From Telmatactis stephensoni (lineage: Eukaryota > Cnidaria > Anthozoa > Actiniaria > Isophelliidae), in contig JALIZF010001561.1 in assembly GCA_029948255.1 (NCBI GenBank), positions 107,001-171,000 of the forward strand: DNA of 64,000 bases, in the 5' to 3' direction. The notes below the pieces were generated by a model. That model searched no databases, was not told the origin of the DNA, and saw only the letters and a program-made list of their open reading frames with translations. Below are positions 34,967 through 47,193 of the stretch, in pieces. The translations under genes were made by a program, and so were the position numbers. The first letter of the stretch is position 1. Every line of letters begins with the position of its first letter.

Positions 34967-35245
34967 CTAAGTAAGCAGACTACAGACACAATTCAAATAC
35001 TGTAAACCATTTTTATTTGTTCTGAAGTCTATTTGTTTAATTACAAAACGTGATTAGTAGTGCAGAGGTCAGGTTTTCTGAAGACGACTTATTTTCTCAT
35101 CTAAAGAAAGAACAACCTACAAAAAAAACCATAGATCATTTATAGTAATCTCACTACTCAATCGACGCAATAAACTTAAGTTCCCTCTGCAGCAGTCCTA
35201 CAAAAGCCGTGAAAAAATCCCTCGAAAAACTCTCAGAGATTGAGT

Positions 35246-35372
35246 CCTAGTTCAAACGTCGAATCTCACGTGCCGAATTCAATGCAAATTAGTCAAATCT
35301 TTTGTTTCTACTCATTATCATCTCATTTGCATTGAATTCGCGGCACTTGTGAGGTGCGACGTTTGAACTAGG
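35246..35372. mobile_element. 127-bp MITE with CCTAGTTCAAACGTC ends
   Basis: The arms of about 45 bp are mirror images. There is no coding capacity. Confidence 0.8.
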
Positions 35373-35394
35373 CCATAGAGAAGAACTGTGACTA

Positions 35395-35500
35395 ACTGTC
35401 GGGTTTGTTGGCCCTCCTTTCCCAGTCCCCCTCCCCTCCCCTTTCCCTCCTCCCCAGTCCCCTCACTTTCCTCTCCTCCCCTCCCCTTCCCTTGAGGGCC
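35395..35500 (+). repeat. Pyrimidine-rich tract
   Basis: A C- and T-rich low-complexity stretch of CCCCTCCCCTCC type, about 100 bp. No gene is seen in the rest of 34000-37200 apart from the repeats listed and possible exons of the coiled-coil gene. Confidence 0.8.
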
Positions 35501-36091
35501 GGCAACGCAGACTAAGTAAGCGGCATAAGCGCCGAGAGTTCGTGGAACCAACCAGGGTATATATGTCATATATTTTATAAGAATATTTAAGGTCCTGTTG
35601 CACTGTACACCTTTCTCAGCAGTTTGTTTCTCAACGCCATTGCAAGTCAACGGTTGCAGGACAATTGCATAGCGGGCTTGACACGAAGAACTCGGTTATA
35701 CTTTTCGCAACAGATTGCGCAGCAGCATGCAACGTCATTGCGCCGTGTAGCATCCCTCCAGTAACTTGTCTCGCAATTTTACGTTACGTGTTTTCGAATC
35801 CCTAAAGAACGCATCCGCATGTCTCCAGCCTTCATTGGTAAAAATAACAAGTTGCAAGTTGCTGCAATGTTTCGAGTAGCTACTTAACATCTCGCCACGG
35901 CACTCCGCAATGGTGCAGTTTCTAGTATTGAGAGACAAGTTGCTGAGCAATTGCATAGTGCAACGTGTGCATCGCCTTTATTGTTTGATGTGTCGCTATA
36001 CGCAAACTGCTTCAATGAAATTACGTGGAACTAGAGCAGTTTTCGTTAGTGTGAAACGGACCGCACCGTACATGCGGTGACCGTACATGTC

Positions 36092-36396
36092 AAGGCGCTG
36101 TTACATGCACGCTGAAACTTTTATCTGAAACTTGTGTCGATCACCGATACGAGACGAGTTTCATAAGGGGTGTTACACACTGAAATTTCGTCCTGAAACT
36201 TGTCGCGAAACACGTTTCTGCTGTAGAATCGAAGTAAAAAGCAGTTCTACTTTTTGTGAAACCGTCTCGTGAAACCGACCCGGGGAAAGTTTCAGCTAAA
36301 TGACCATGTTACACGGTGCAATGCATTGTGAAACTTGTCTCGTAACGGCCATTGAGGCAAGTTTCAAAGAAAAGTTTCAGTGCGTAACAGCACCTT
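36092..36396. mobile_element. MITE with AAGGCGCTGTTACA-type ends, copy 1
   Basis: The ends CAAGGCGCTGTTACATG and GCGTAACAGCACCTT are inverted relatives. The interior repeats GAAACTTGT and its complement many times, so the strand folds into multiple hairpins. Related copies are at 43981-44270 and 54574-54984; 42225-42700 and 35585-35960 look like diverged members. Confidence 0.75.
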
Positions 36397-36608
36397 CAGT
36401 ACCGTATTGCTTATAAACAACATTCAAAATTTCTGTCCTAACCGCACAGACGTGACTGTACCGTTTTACACTGTCAAACAAAATCTGCTCTATTGCCTTA
36501 TTTTAAGGCCACGTGTCAAAACCCTTCCGTAAATGTATGAATAATTGTGAAATAGGAGCCCTGTATATCATTATCTTTATTGCATCACCACATACACTTA
36601 AAACTTAC

Positions 36609-39600
36609 TCTTAAGATTCTGTCTAAGAAACTCATTAACGAACTATAGGTACAAGACGTCATCCCAGCTGCAGGTTCTGTAGCTTTAGCACTAGACACCA
36701 CGTTAGATTGATGACTACATCCCTTGATAGATAGTGCAGTGTGATCACAACATGGTGGGCATAAATGCTGAAATATAATGATTTCAAAAAGCGATATATA
36801 GCGTTCTTACATACACCTGTGTATAGCTTCACACGTGCCCACACTTTCCCTGGATATATATTATATATACTTCCCAATCCGTCAGCTACGCAGGTTAATT
36901 AACTGGCAAACTATCAAAATATTTTTAAGGTGGATCTCTCTTAAAAACAATCGTTGCACCAAGCAGAGGTATCCGCCATAGAAATGCCTGGCTTCAGTAC
37001 AAGGTGTCTCTTTTGAGAAGCTCGCTGAATATAGCAAGTAATAATTAACTATTTTACTACTGATCCTAACCTGGTTACAGTAGTCTCTGCCTATAGATCT
37101 AGACTCTCTGGGGAGGAGGAGGAGGAAGAGGAGAGATGAGAAAAGCAGTGCCCCCTGCCCTCCCCAGAGAACCTGTGTGTAAATTTTGATTTATACAGTG
37201 TATGAATACCTTTGCTTGATCTGAAGATGTCTCAACTCCTGTCAGCGATCTTCCCAAATGGTCCTTTTGCCTAAGCTTGTCCTCGAGCACTTCAATTTTC
37301 CTATCATAAATCAGTCGAACCGCTTATAACTGAAGTGGCAACTCTTGAGAAATAATTATCAAGTATATATCCCACACCATTGAAAATACAGCCAATCAGA
37401 AAGCAGGAAACGTACCGTTGTATATTTGGCAGTATTGCCAAATAATGAGACATAATTGGGATATATTTGGCTGTATTTGCTGTACATATGTTGTGGGATG
37501 AAATGGTTATACAATAGTTTCTCGTGGCATACCGTGGATATCCCACTCGTCATTTGTATTTTCTTTGTGTACACACTCGCATAAAGGCTCATGGGCCGGG
37601 TATACTAGACAGTACAAGTGACTCGTGGGATATTCCACGGTATGTCACTCGAAACCATTGTATGACTAGTATGCTTCAGTCTAGAAAAGCGTTATAAGCG
37701 GCGATATTCGATTTCCTTGCAATTTGCGTACAACGCTGTGAATGGGAATATTGCGCGCGCATGCATCAGCTGCGTTATTACCCTTCACGACTTTATAGCT
37801 CTAGAAATTTAATGCTTTCCACAGCTTTGCATGTTAAGATTGCTTCATGAGATCACATGGTTCTGTAAAATATCCTGTCTAGAGGCTTTGCACCATCACG
37901 TGATGGCAGCCATGACAGGAGACACAACTAATGAATAAAGTCTTTTCCCCTGCGAAACTGAACTCATTTTCATGCAAACAAGATTAGTTCAGACTCTATT
38001 GTTCCTGCCTCCTATCATGGCTGCCGTCACGTGATGGTGCATAGCGTCTATTGATACTGTATGTAGTAAGCTTAATCTGAATTTTATATGAATGGTTCTT
38101 AGTGCACGGTGCAATTCTGTGTTGCGTGCGGTGTTGAACAAAAAGTTGAAAGAAAAGTCGCATTGTGTGTCTGGAACAGAGATATTTGGAGAAACTCAGA
38201 TTTACTTTTTGTAACAGTTACTGCACGAGCAGCGGTTTTCCTTTCTTATCTCCCCGGACGAAGGTGAAATAAAAATTATCTCCAGGCCGGGGAAATGAAA
38301 GAAAGGGAAGTCACTGCTCGTAGTTACCCTCAGTAACAGTCAGTACCTCTCTGCAACTGCTCTTGCAGCTTCTGCGCTTTTAAGCCTTGCTTTTAGATAA
38401 GAAATCTAGAAATTTAAATGTTGGACGATCAAAATATTGAAAAATTAAAAAGTAACAAGAATATATATCATCAGGCAAAAAGGGCTATATATAAACGACA
38501 CGCGCACGGCGTGGCGGAAAGTTGGCTGGTCACTAGTGGGTCGTTTGGGTTAGAAGGTAGTTCACTATTATCTTTCTTGCGCCTAGTACAGCAATCAGTG
38601 TATAACGTCTTATTATGTAGAAATAAGTAACTAAGTAAGAACTAAGTATGGGTACCTCCAATGTGTACTCCAAGTTTTCGTTCAACAGTTGGCCATTTTC
38701 CATGTCTTGGCTGACTTTCACTGAGCTGTTTGGCTGTGTGTCGGCTTTCAACCCCTAAAATGGAAAAGCATTAGAGCAGACTTACTATGAAGATCTTGCG
38801 CGTACGGTATATCGTGTCTTCACGTACATAGTGCTGGTCATTACCGTGTGTGAAGTTCCGTGTCGTGTCATGCCCTATTTAGCCCACGCTGTCCATTACA
38901 CAATTATTGCAATTACATATAAAGAATTATAAACAATTATTAGGTAAATAGCAAACACGATGAGATTTTTTAAGAGGATGTCGCGGACGCCGCCGACAAA
39001 CAAATAATGCCGAAAATGACCATTTACGTTATACCTGCTGAAAACGGGTAGACTACTCTTGTCATTGGATACACATATGCGTAATTGAGTTTGGGAGGTA
39101 GAAGCGCATGGGATGCTCGCCAGTTTCTTGAGTTTAGATTGACATTAAGCTACAACGTTTTTAAAAGAGGTGTACATAAACCAAAAACAGGACATTATAT
39201 TAGATGACGAATTTATCATATTCATTCTTTACATGACTACCATGACAACGTTGCGACGCCACGTTGCGCTTGTTTTTACGTCCTATCGTGTTTGCTAAAT
39301 CACTCTATTGACTGACGACGATCTGTTTATTACCTCAAGGCTTGAAGTCTTAAAGCTTGGGAATGGAATGAACCGTGTTGAAAGAATACTACCACACATG
39401 TTCTGAGTAACGCCCTGCACCATACATGGTAAGAACACACTTTGTTAGTAATACAGCTTAAAAACTCTCGGGAATTAAAAGACAGTACGGGGATCCCAAC
39501 TAGAGATGGCCTACGGCAATCAAATAAAATTGTGTGCGCGGCGATGGTGTCAACTTCCTGTTACTAAATTAAAATAACCTTAAATATCAAGCACATCGCG

Positions 39601-41483
39601 CACACATCAAGACCAGTTTCGCTGTCTTATAATTAGTATATGGTCTCTTGGCTCTACTTAAGTGACTGAAGGCCGACTGGAGATAAGTCATTCACGTTAA
39701 CGGTTGCAGTTATTTGCCTGTCAGAGAAGAGGTTTGAGAGCATAAATCCGTATGCGTAGCTGGTAGTTTGGTTTTTCCTCTCTAAAACACAGGCTAAACA
39801 GTTACTTTAAGGAGCAAGGATGGCACAGTTGGTTAGTGCGCGGCCTTCGGTGCGAGAGTCCCTAGTTCGATCCCCAGTCCTGACCTCGCATGCTTGTTTC
39901 GACTTATTTCCTTTCCGTGTAGCTTTAAGTAGCTTTAAATGCCCGGAGTAATGATGGAGAGGGGGTAAAATGAGCGCACCGTCGGCTTCCTGGAAAGATT
40001 AGGTTAGCTAAAGGAACTATACCGACGTTAAACAAGGTTCTTTACTTTTGCCTTTACATATAACCGATACTCACAAATAGCCATCTAATCGGAAACCCAG
40101 GGTGTTATTCTGTTGCTCGTTTCTTGCTTCTACATACAGAGAAAGTATTTCTTCTGAAGCACGAAACGAGTGAGAGAATAATACTTCTAGGCCTGGGTTC
40201 CCGACGCCATCCAAAAAGCTTGTGCTGTAAGCCAGAAAACAAGATTGCAACTTAATAAAATTAAAAATATTTTGTCAGCTTCTAGAGCGTATTTTCCATG
40301 GCGAAATGATCAAATGCGCTATAACTAAATCATATAAATAAATGGATTAAGAATCCCAACTGGCAAGGAGGCAGACCAGTTGGCTATATTACAAGCATGG
40401 CCGAGAAACTGAATTTGAACTAATTGAAATCGGAACAAATTCAGTCTCAGCTAGTGGCCAGAGCGGGAATCGAACCTGCATGGGACTGCCAGATTACGAG
40501 ACCAACGTAATACACTAATATTTTTACCCTATGCACACTTACGTCGATTCTCTGGTTATCTTGTTTGGCCTTATTACAGCTATTGTCACTGGCCATTCCT
40601 GACGTCCATTCTTTCTCTCGTCGTGTGCTCATCAGATTATTCAGCTGAAACTCAAGATGTTGAAGTCTGTGTTGAAGAGAACTGTTGTCGATTTGTAACT
40701 GACGTTTTTCTGTCTCGAGACGCTAAACGAAAATACAGATAAAGAGAAAAGATACAAATCAATTGATATTATTTCAGAAGCTATTACAGGAAAGATACGT
40801 TGGTGTAGTTGACTTGTGCGAGAACTAGACGGAAGATATTTTTTCTCCTGGAAAAGACTGGAAAAAACATTTTCCTCTCCCATTGGTCGTGCAGTGAATA
40901 GAATAAATTATTGTACATATAGTAAATTCACGCTTACTATATTTTCAACCATTTTCTATTCAAGTCCATATCAAGGAAATTAAAATTATTATCTTGCCAG
41001 GAAGACATGGCTGGCTTAGTTGATTCCCATGTCCTAATTATCGCACTGGCTCGAGTGTAGCTTGGAATACCAGCATTCATTAGATGGATCCAGCACTGCC
41101 AAGGGTAATGATACGGGACGCACAAATTAACGTCAAAACGATAAACAGAGGTTGTTTTTATAGGAGCACCAACACATCTCAAAGTTCAGGACGGCCTCAA
41201 CTAAAGTCCTGTAAAGAACGACAATCTTAAAGACGCGAGATTGCGCGCGCATGAAGAAAAACGCGCTTCCGCCGTCCGTAATGATAATTTTCTTTAACAG
41301 TTTTAATGTGAGAACTGGGTCACACCTACGTATGAGAGAAATTGCCTTCAAAAACCCGTAGGTCACTACAAATAGCTCTAATTGATGTAAAATGAATAGA
41401 TAAAAGATACGTTTACTTACCTTGATAAATCTATCTTTGATATGAAGTTTCTTTTTAAGATAATCGTCCTTACTATCTTCCAT
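36609..41483 (-). CDS. Coiled-coil protein gene, partial model
   Basis: Exon-like segments on the minus strand: 41421-41483 (possible start ATG at 41483, acidic then basic, MEDSKDDYLKKKLHIKDRF), 40543-40722 (60 codons, heptad-like LETEKRQLQIDNSSLQHRL), 38656-38754 (33 codons), 38347-38389 (QKLQEQLQ) and 37210-37300 (IEVLEDKLRQKD). A possible short exon is 36609-36642. The first four join in phase 0 with good GT-AG borders. The join 38347 to 37210 does not fit in phase, so an exon or a base is missing there. The leucine, glutamate and glutamine pattern indicates a coiled coil, hence probably a cytoplasmic scaffold. I do not recognise the family. The ATG may not be the true start because the frame is open upstream. 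Confidence 0.6.
37367..37670 (+). repeat. ~300-bp interspersed repeat (ATATCCCACACC type), copy 1
   Basis: Shares start, end and most of its length with 49107-49378 in the same orientation. It has internal inverted words such as GTGGGAT and ATCCCAC. It is probably a MITE family. Confidence 0.8.
37890..38040. mobile_element. MITE with GCACCATCACGTGATGGC ends
   Basis: Arms of about 37 bp are mirrored around a ~75-bp centre. The end itself holds an internal palindrome (ATCACGTGAT). It lies inside an intron of the coiled-coil gene. A second inverted repeat follows at 38225-38320 (GAGCAGCG...CACTGCTC). Confidence 0.8.
39530..39650 (-). repeat. Dispersed ~100-bp repeat, copy 3 (inverted)
   Basis: Reverse complement relative of 25056-25159 and 26888-26982, sharing TGTTACTAAA-like and TTCGCTGTCTTA-like words. 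Confidence 0.65.
39811..40050 (+). mobile_element. tRNA-derived SINE (family 1), copy C
   Basis: Plus-strand copy beginning GGAGCAAGGATGGCACAGTT, with A box TGGCACAGTTGG, B box GTTCGATCCCC, then the GTAGCTTTAAGTAGCTTTAA body and a TTTACTTTTGCC end. It lies in an intron of the coiled-coil gene. Confidence 0.88.
40454..40520 (-). other. tRNA-like 3' fragment
   Basis: On the minus strand, GGTTCGATTCCCGC followed by TCTGGCCAC looks like a tRNA T-arm and acceptor end. No matching 5' half or A box precedes it, so it is a tRNA pseudogene or SINE remnant, not a functional tRNA. Confidence 0.45.
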
Positions 41484-42326
41484 GTCAATACACCTATAAT
41501 ATATTTTCATGATTGATGGGAAAAAACCTCTAAATGTTATAAATAAGGACAATAACGTCAAGGTCATATTTTATTCAAATGCAGTGACAAAAACTTTGGT
41601 TGCAGTGAAAGTCGATTCAAACTCGGCTTGCATGGAGCTCATATGTTTGACTGATATATAACACATTATCTATAGCTAGCACTGAGTACAATTCGCAAAC
41701 TGGATATATAGCATATAAAGTCCTTATTTATTCATTTTCTGTGTTCTTTAATCATTGCAGAACAGCTAGCTTTGCAAGAGCTCGAGCAACAATTGAATAA
41801 AACCTTGCGCGCGCTGAGAGAAATTAGCACGCTCCGTCAAAAGTCATCAAATTAATATGTTGCGCCATTAAATTAGAAAACAAACCTTTATTTTGAATGT
41901 GTTCCTTTCACGAGTACACTCATTGTACTTGGCCTGCTACATATCTCATACATTCAATTCCTTATCAGTTATGATTCATGGTTGGTGTATCTACATGTGC
42001 TTACTGAAAGATTATGACGTAGTCAAAGACGTAATTGGAAAATCTGTTGAGAATTAGTTGACGATGACTGAATTGTTCACAAAGTTTGTACTCTAAAAAG
42101 CGTTTACAATTCTTGGTATGATCAAATAATATAATGTGGAAGAAAAACTAAAATATCATCTAATAATGCTAGCTACCTTTTTTACTATCTTTGTAGATCT
42201 AGATAAACATCTGTACACACGATGCAACATTTTAGGCAACGTTACGCGCAACAGTTGCACCGTGTGTTCATCCTTGCAGTGTTGCACATTGCACAACATG
42301 TTGGAGAAGTAGAACTCGACCCTAAA

Positions 42327-42494
42327 CAGTAGCGGATCCAGGATTTTTCCAAGGGGGATTTTTGCCGTTTCTTAAACCCAGCTGTGTATATAATACTCTA
42401 TTCTTTGATCGATGTTTGACAACAAAATGGCTTAAAACGTACAATGGAGGGTTCCGTGGACTCCTTAGCTTCGACCCCCCTGGATCCGCCACTG
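42327..42494. mobile_element. MITE with CAGTGGCGGATCCAG ends, copy 1, nested in another repeat
   Basis: CAGTAGCGGATCCAG at 42327 is mirrored by CTGGATCCGCCACTG ending at 42494. CTAAAC flanks both sides. It interrupts a repeat with GTTGCA words at 42225-42700. The same end sequence bounds 56899-57532. Confidence 0.8.
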
Positions 42495-42937
42495 CTAAAC
42501 CTGTAACTGTTACAGAGTCACACACACGGTGCAATGCATTTGTGTTGCTCGCATGCAAAGTTGCAGAAAATGTTAAAGTAAAACTCGATCCTAAACCTAC
42601 AACTGTTTCGCGCAGCAATTGCAGGGGTAGATACTCGGCACAATACCGTGTTGCGCGCAATGTTGCAAAAAATGTTGCATCTTGTGTCCGGGCGTTACGA
42701 CTACTACTATTTGTATTGCATCCTATAATTTAACAAATGGGACTTTGCTATGCTCCCAAATACACAGGATTATCTACGGGATCGGAGTGTCTGGAGCTAA
42801 CTTCTTTGATGGAATCGACTAGAATACTCTTCCTCCCTCTAATTGATTTTTGTTTCCATTTCTTCCGCAACTCACACGCCTAGTAAAACGCTACGTAATG
42901 TCAGAAAGATGTTATCACAACGAACTGTTTTTAGTGA

Positions 42938-45900
42938 TCAATGATTCTTTACATGTACAATTTTCAAAAAAATTGGAGACTTTGGTCTCAACATAGTAAA
43001 TGACACCAACGACAGTGGTTTGGTTTCGGGTGAATTTTCAAATCGAAAACCAGCATCAAGAACTTTAACCAGTAAAATCTTCATAATCATCATTGCATAT
43101 CGACTTCCGATACACTGCCGAGGACCTTCTCCGAACGGTAGGTATGAAAACGGATGCCTCTTCAACACCTCTCCGGGATGGAATCGTTCGGGGTTAAATG
43201 TAAAAGGCTCAGGCCATATTTCTGGATCGTGGTGGATTGCATATGCAAGAATATTAACAGGAGTACCTTTAGGGAACTTAATACCATCTATAATGCATTC
43301 TTCGACAGCTTTTCTTAAATGCCTGTGTCCCGGGGAACACATCCGCATGACTTCTTTAAGCACCCAATCCAGGTAGACGATTGAGTGGGCGAGCTCATAA
43401 ACGCTGCCACTGTGGTTTTCTTTAATTTAGCCATTTGTATTTCCTGGACTAACTTTTCCTGGACAAGTTGGTTGGTGGCCAGGAAGTAGCACGTGCAAAT
43501 GAGAACAGTAGAGGTGGTGTCGTAACCAGCGGCCAGGAAACTCAACGAAACTCCTTTCATTTCATCATCATTCAAGCGGCTTTCACCGTCCACTACTGTT
43601 TTATTGGCATCAATCATTAATTGTGCGACATCGTAACGACCAATGTATCCATATTGTTGACGTTCACGGATTATTGCACTGTAAACAAATATCACAAAGT
43701 AGATTAGTAGTTATTTTTTTACAACACTTGATACTAATCTCGCGATCTGATTGGTTGATTAGAGTGTGTCAATAAGAGGACACACACTGCTGACGCGTTT
43801 CAGCCAGCGCGCGCGCTCGTTCTGTTGGCCCGATTGAAAAGGATTTTTTAACTTTTATCTCAAATAATTGTTGTAAAAAACGAATTGAAGATGGTTTTGA
43901 GTTGTCTGTCCTCTTATTGACACACTCTTGACGCCATAAAAATGTTCTAAATCAAACGTCGTTGGAGGGCGAAACAAAAATTAAGGCTACAATACGGTGC
44001 AATATTTTCTGAAAACTTGTCTCGCAATGGCGTTTCAAAACAAGTTGCACTGCCATTGCAGGGTCGTTACACGACGCAAAGTGTTGCTCCAATTGTTTTC
44101 TCGCAATGATTTTGAGCGATTGAAACTTAATTAAACTTAATTAAAAAAAGATTTTGAGCGATGCAGGGTTTGTTACACCCTGCAACAATATAATGGGTCC
44201 TAAAACTTGTTTACGTCATTGCGAGACAAATTGCAGAGAAAAAACTGTACCGTGTAACAGCGCCTTTAAATAAACGAATCGAACAAACAAATAAACTAAC
44301 AAACAAAGAAGCATTATACATAAGCGTGCCATTAAACTTACTTCACTCGTTCACTAGTCTGTTTGCACATTCTCCGACTGGCACTAATCCATATGCGCTT
44401 TGGCCGCTAACAGGACAGACTAGTGCAAAATGAATGTTAAAAACAACTGGTCTTCGTATATACTTTTAAACCAAAACGTTTCCGGCCCTTTTACTGCATG
44501 ACAAGTCCAATGAATTTTTGCTAAGAGCAAAAGGCCATATCTGCATAAGGCGAATTCCTCTTCCTTTATCCCTCCCTTGTTCAGTACGTACTTCATAGTG
44601 ACCTTGCTACAGGCTTTCAGTTGGGGATAGGGGAGGGGAGGCGGAGGGGGAAGGGCAAGGGAAACCCTCCCCAAGCCCTCTCCCTACCGCCCTCTCTCCT
44701 CCCTCCCAAGAACCTGTTCAGAGACTAGTTACCTTGCTAGATCCATGAAATACCCAGCGTTTCCCAACACATCAACGTACTTTGGAATCAAACCACCAAA
44801 TGGTAAAAAGGACGCTAAAGCTGTCCAAACTGGACGACTAAAGAGAGTGTTAGCACGATTGATCACTGTTCTGTCTTGCCCAGTTTGCAGTTCTGTGGTA
44901 TCAACGCCAAACGAACTGGAGAGAATGACGTCGAGTATGCAAAGCTTTATCAAGTCTGTCATCTCTACACTTTCACCTGGAAAATGGAAATATAATAAGT
45001 TAAGTGGAAACCAGTGGAAACTCTTGAACATGTATCCCTTCTATCAAATAGCGCCGTTTGGTATTTTCTTCTACATGAAGCTGCTGGAGCATAATTCCCC
45101 TCCACTAACTCTTTAAAACTTATCAGACGATAAAACAAAACTTATTTCTGATAATGATATAGGGATCAAACTTTACTCTGACACAATATTTTGAACTTCA
45201 AGATATGAAGCAATGGCAAGCAAAATCGTGAATGAAAGGCCATTCGATCATGACACAGGAAGCCCAAACTGATGGGTTCCAATTAGTGACGTGTTGGTAA
45301 TGACTTCCACTGCTTAATGCACCTTATATATAAATTTTGCGTCCACAATATAACTCGAAAGTGCGGAGTTCTGGTCCTTGTTTCAACTTTATACTGCTGA
45401 CTTTCATCTGAGGGTACCTTCGATTTAAATAATTATCCACAGCGGTAGGTAGACTGCTTATGTCTCACAGGTCTCAGTATTTTTTTCCATGTCAACATAA
45501 AATTTCTTGCATTCGATATGAAAATGCATTTCAAACCAAAACACAGACATGCGCAAGCAAATTGCATAAAAATTAAGCTGCGTGATGCGTGACTGTACCT
45601 GTGCGTGATACGTGATTAATGTAGGCGCTTGTAATTAATTAATGTCACCGATCACTCGGGTCAATATTATTGAATTAGTCAATAAAAGCTTGGCTGTGCA
45701 AATCGCTTGGAATAAACTCTAATTTCTTTTAAAAAATTGTAGCTTAGTAGTAAGATTTCAAGTGAACAGTACTAATTTATTATGTCCAACATATCGGATT
45801 CCAAGTCAGACAAGTGTACTAACCAGTCGTTGAATACTTTTCCAACTTTGAAATCAGTCGCCTTGCGGCATCTTCTACCAATTGAGCAGTTCCCTTCAGC

Positions 45901-46356
45901 TTTGCTGCACTAAACACCGGACTTACAACTTTACGAACTCGTTTCCATTTAGTGTACTTCGATACAAATAACTCTGAATCTATCGGGGGAGGGAGCTCAA
46001 AAGACAATCCACGATTACGGAACTTGTAGAACTCTTTTACCATTAATCTTCTTGGCCATTTCTGGGTCTGCAACACAAATAGTTGGTTTCCTGCCATAGA
46101 AACGAGCCTGGAAGACCTTGCCGTATTGTCTGGTGAGTTCATATTGAAGTCTGTGAGAGCCTTGATATTTTACGATAGAATACGCGTGTGATATGGCGCT
46201 CAGAGGAAATGGATAGTGATTTGGTCCTGGTAGAGATGTTTCAGATGGATTTTTGAAGTAGATGTAAAGAGAGACTAGTAAAACCAGCAAAATTACTGGT
46301 ACCAATGCGGATGAAGTCAAATTCAAAGTATCAACAAAAGGAAACATTATACTCAC
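42938..46356 (-). CDS. Cytochrome P450, CYP3-clan-like, with two one-base frame breaks
   Basis: Four coding exons: 45824-46356, 44733-44976, 44342-44371 (only 30 nt) and 42938-43678, about 512 codons in all. An N-terminal membrane anchor (VPVILLVLLVSLYIYF) is followed by the Pro-rich hinge LPGPNHYPFP, the I-helix AGYDTTS, the K-helix ExxR in KEVMRM, and the haem-binding loop FGEGPRQCIG with its cysteine ligand. It should be an ER-bound haem monooxygenase; the substrate is unknown. AGYDTT and the overall pattern suggest the CYP3 clan. The frame is broken by one extra base near 46043-46047 and one missing base near 43416-43424, both in otherwise well-conserved stretches. Start ATG may be 46356 or 46347. 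It is either a young pseudogene or an intact gene with assembly errors. Confidence 0.88.
43981..44270. mobile_element. MITE with AAGGCGCTGTTACA-type ends, copy 2
   Basis: It starts TTAAGGCTACAATACGGTGC and ends GTGTAACAGCGCCTTTAA, with repeated AACTTGT and GCAATG words inside. It lies in the P450 intron before the last exon. Confidence 0.7.
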
Positions 46357-46823
46357 GACCGTAATTGACTGAGTTTGTCACGCTTAATTGTGGCACGCAA
46401 GACGTCAGTACTGGCACCTGGGAGTACGAGATACCGCGCGGACTGAAGGACAGCGGTCTAGCAGCAATGCAAACAGAACTTGTTTGTTGTTGTGGTTGTC
46501 GGTCAGTTGTTGTTAGTGTTGGTCAACCGGCTTGTTCGGCAGTTTTTGGTTGTTTCATCCTGTATTTATTTGGATGAATTGCTTCTCGTATAGATTTTTT
46601 GTTTGTTTGCTTGCCGTTTGTGTTTGTTCTTGTTTTTCATTTTCTTTCTTTTTCCTCTTCTCTTTCCTTTCCTTTTCTTTTCTTTTCTTTTCTTTTCTTT
46701 TCTTTTCTTTTCTTTTCTTTTCTTTTCTTTTCTTTTCTTTTCTTTTCTTTTCTTTTCTTTTCTTTTCTTTTCTTTTCCTTTTCCTTTTAATTTTCTTTAA
46801 TTTCCTTTTTTTCTTTTCTCAAC

Positions 46824-46854
<31 letters not shown>

Positions 46855-47193
46855 ATTTTTTTCGTTTTTTAATGGTCTTGTTACGAGATCTTGTTACGAG
46901 AATACTCGACGCCATTGCTACCCTGGTTCCAGAGGCTTTCTTTTGTATTTTATTTATATTTTTTCTTTTTTTGGCAGTGATAATGGGTGTCCTGTGGATT
47001 ATTAAAAAGCGATACTTATGGTCAGTGGTATTCCACTTCGCATGCGCATTATCTACTCTATCATGACGTCATAAGGGTGATCCTTAGCGGGCGTTCTTCC
47101 TTTCGTTGAACGATCAAGAAGACGCGAAGCATTCTATACAAGTCTGCTTGAAATTTCACCGGATTTGACTATACAATTTAACACAGATTTATC
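46348..47193. other. Head-to-head intergenic region between P450 and SLC25A3
   Basis: About 850 bp separate the divergently oriented start codons. It carries a TTTTC microsatellite (46660-46790) and a T-rich flank. Promoters for both genes must lie here, but I cannot point to specific elements. Confidence 0.6.
46660..46790 (+). repeat. TTTTC pentanucleotide microsatellite
   Basis: More than 20 near-perfect TTTTC units. Long Phe/Ser/Leu open frames here are produced by the repeat and are not genes. Confidence 0.95.

Noticed and set aside
40454..40520. Functional tRNA gene
   Set aside because: Only the T-arm and acceptor-like 3' part is present; there is no A box or 5' half.
42938..46356. The P450 as a clear pseudogene
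   Set aside because: Only two one-base breaks, with all key motifs intact. A similar break in the essential phosphate carrier makes sequence error equally likely, so it was kept as a gene with a note.
46532..47066. Phe/Ser/Leu-rich open frames of up to 157 codons
   Set aside because: Produced by the TTTTC microsatellite in three frames.
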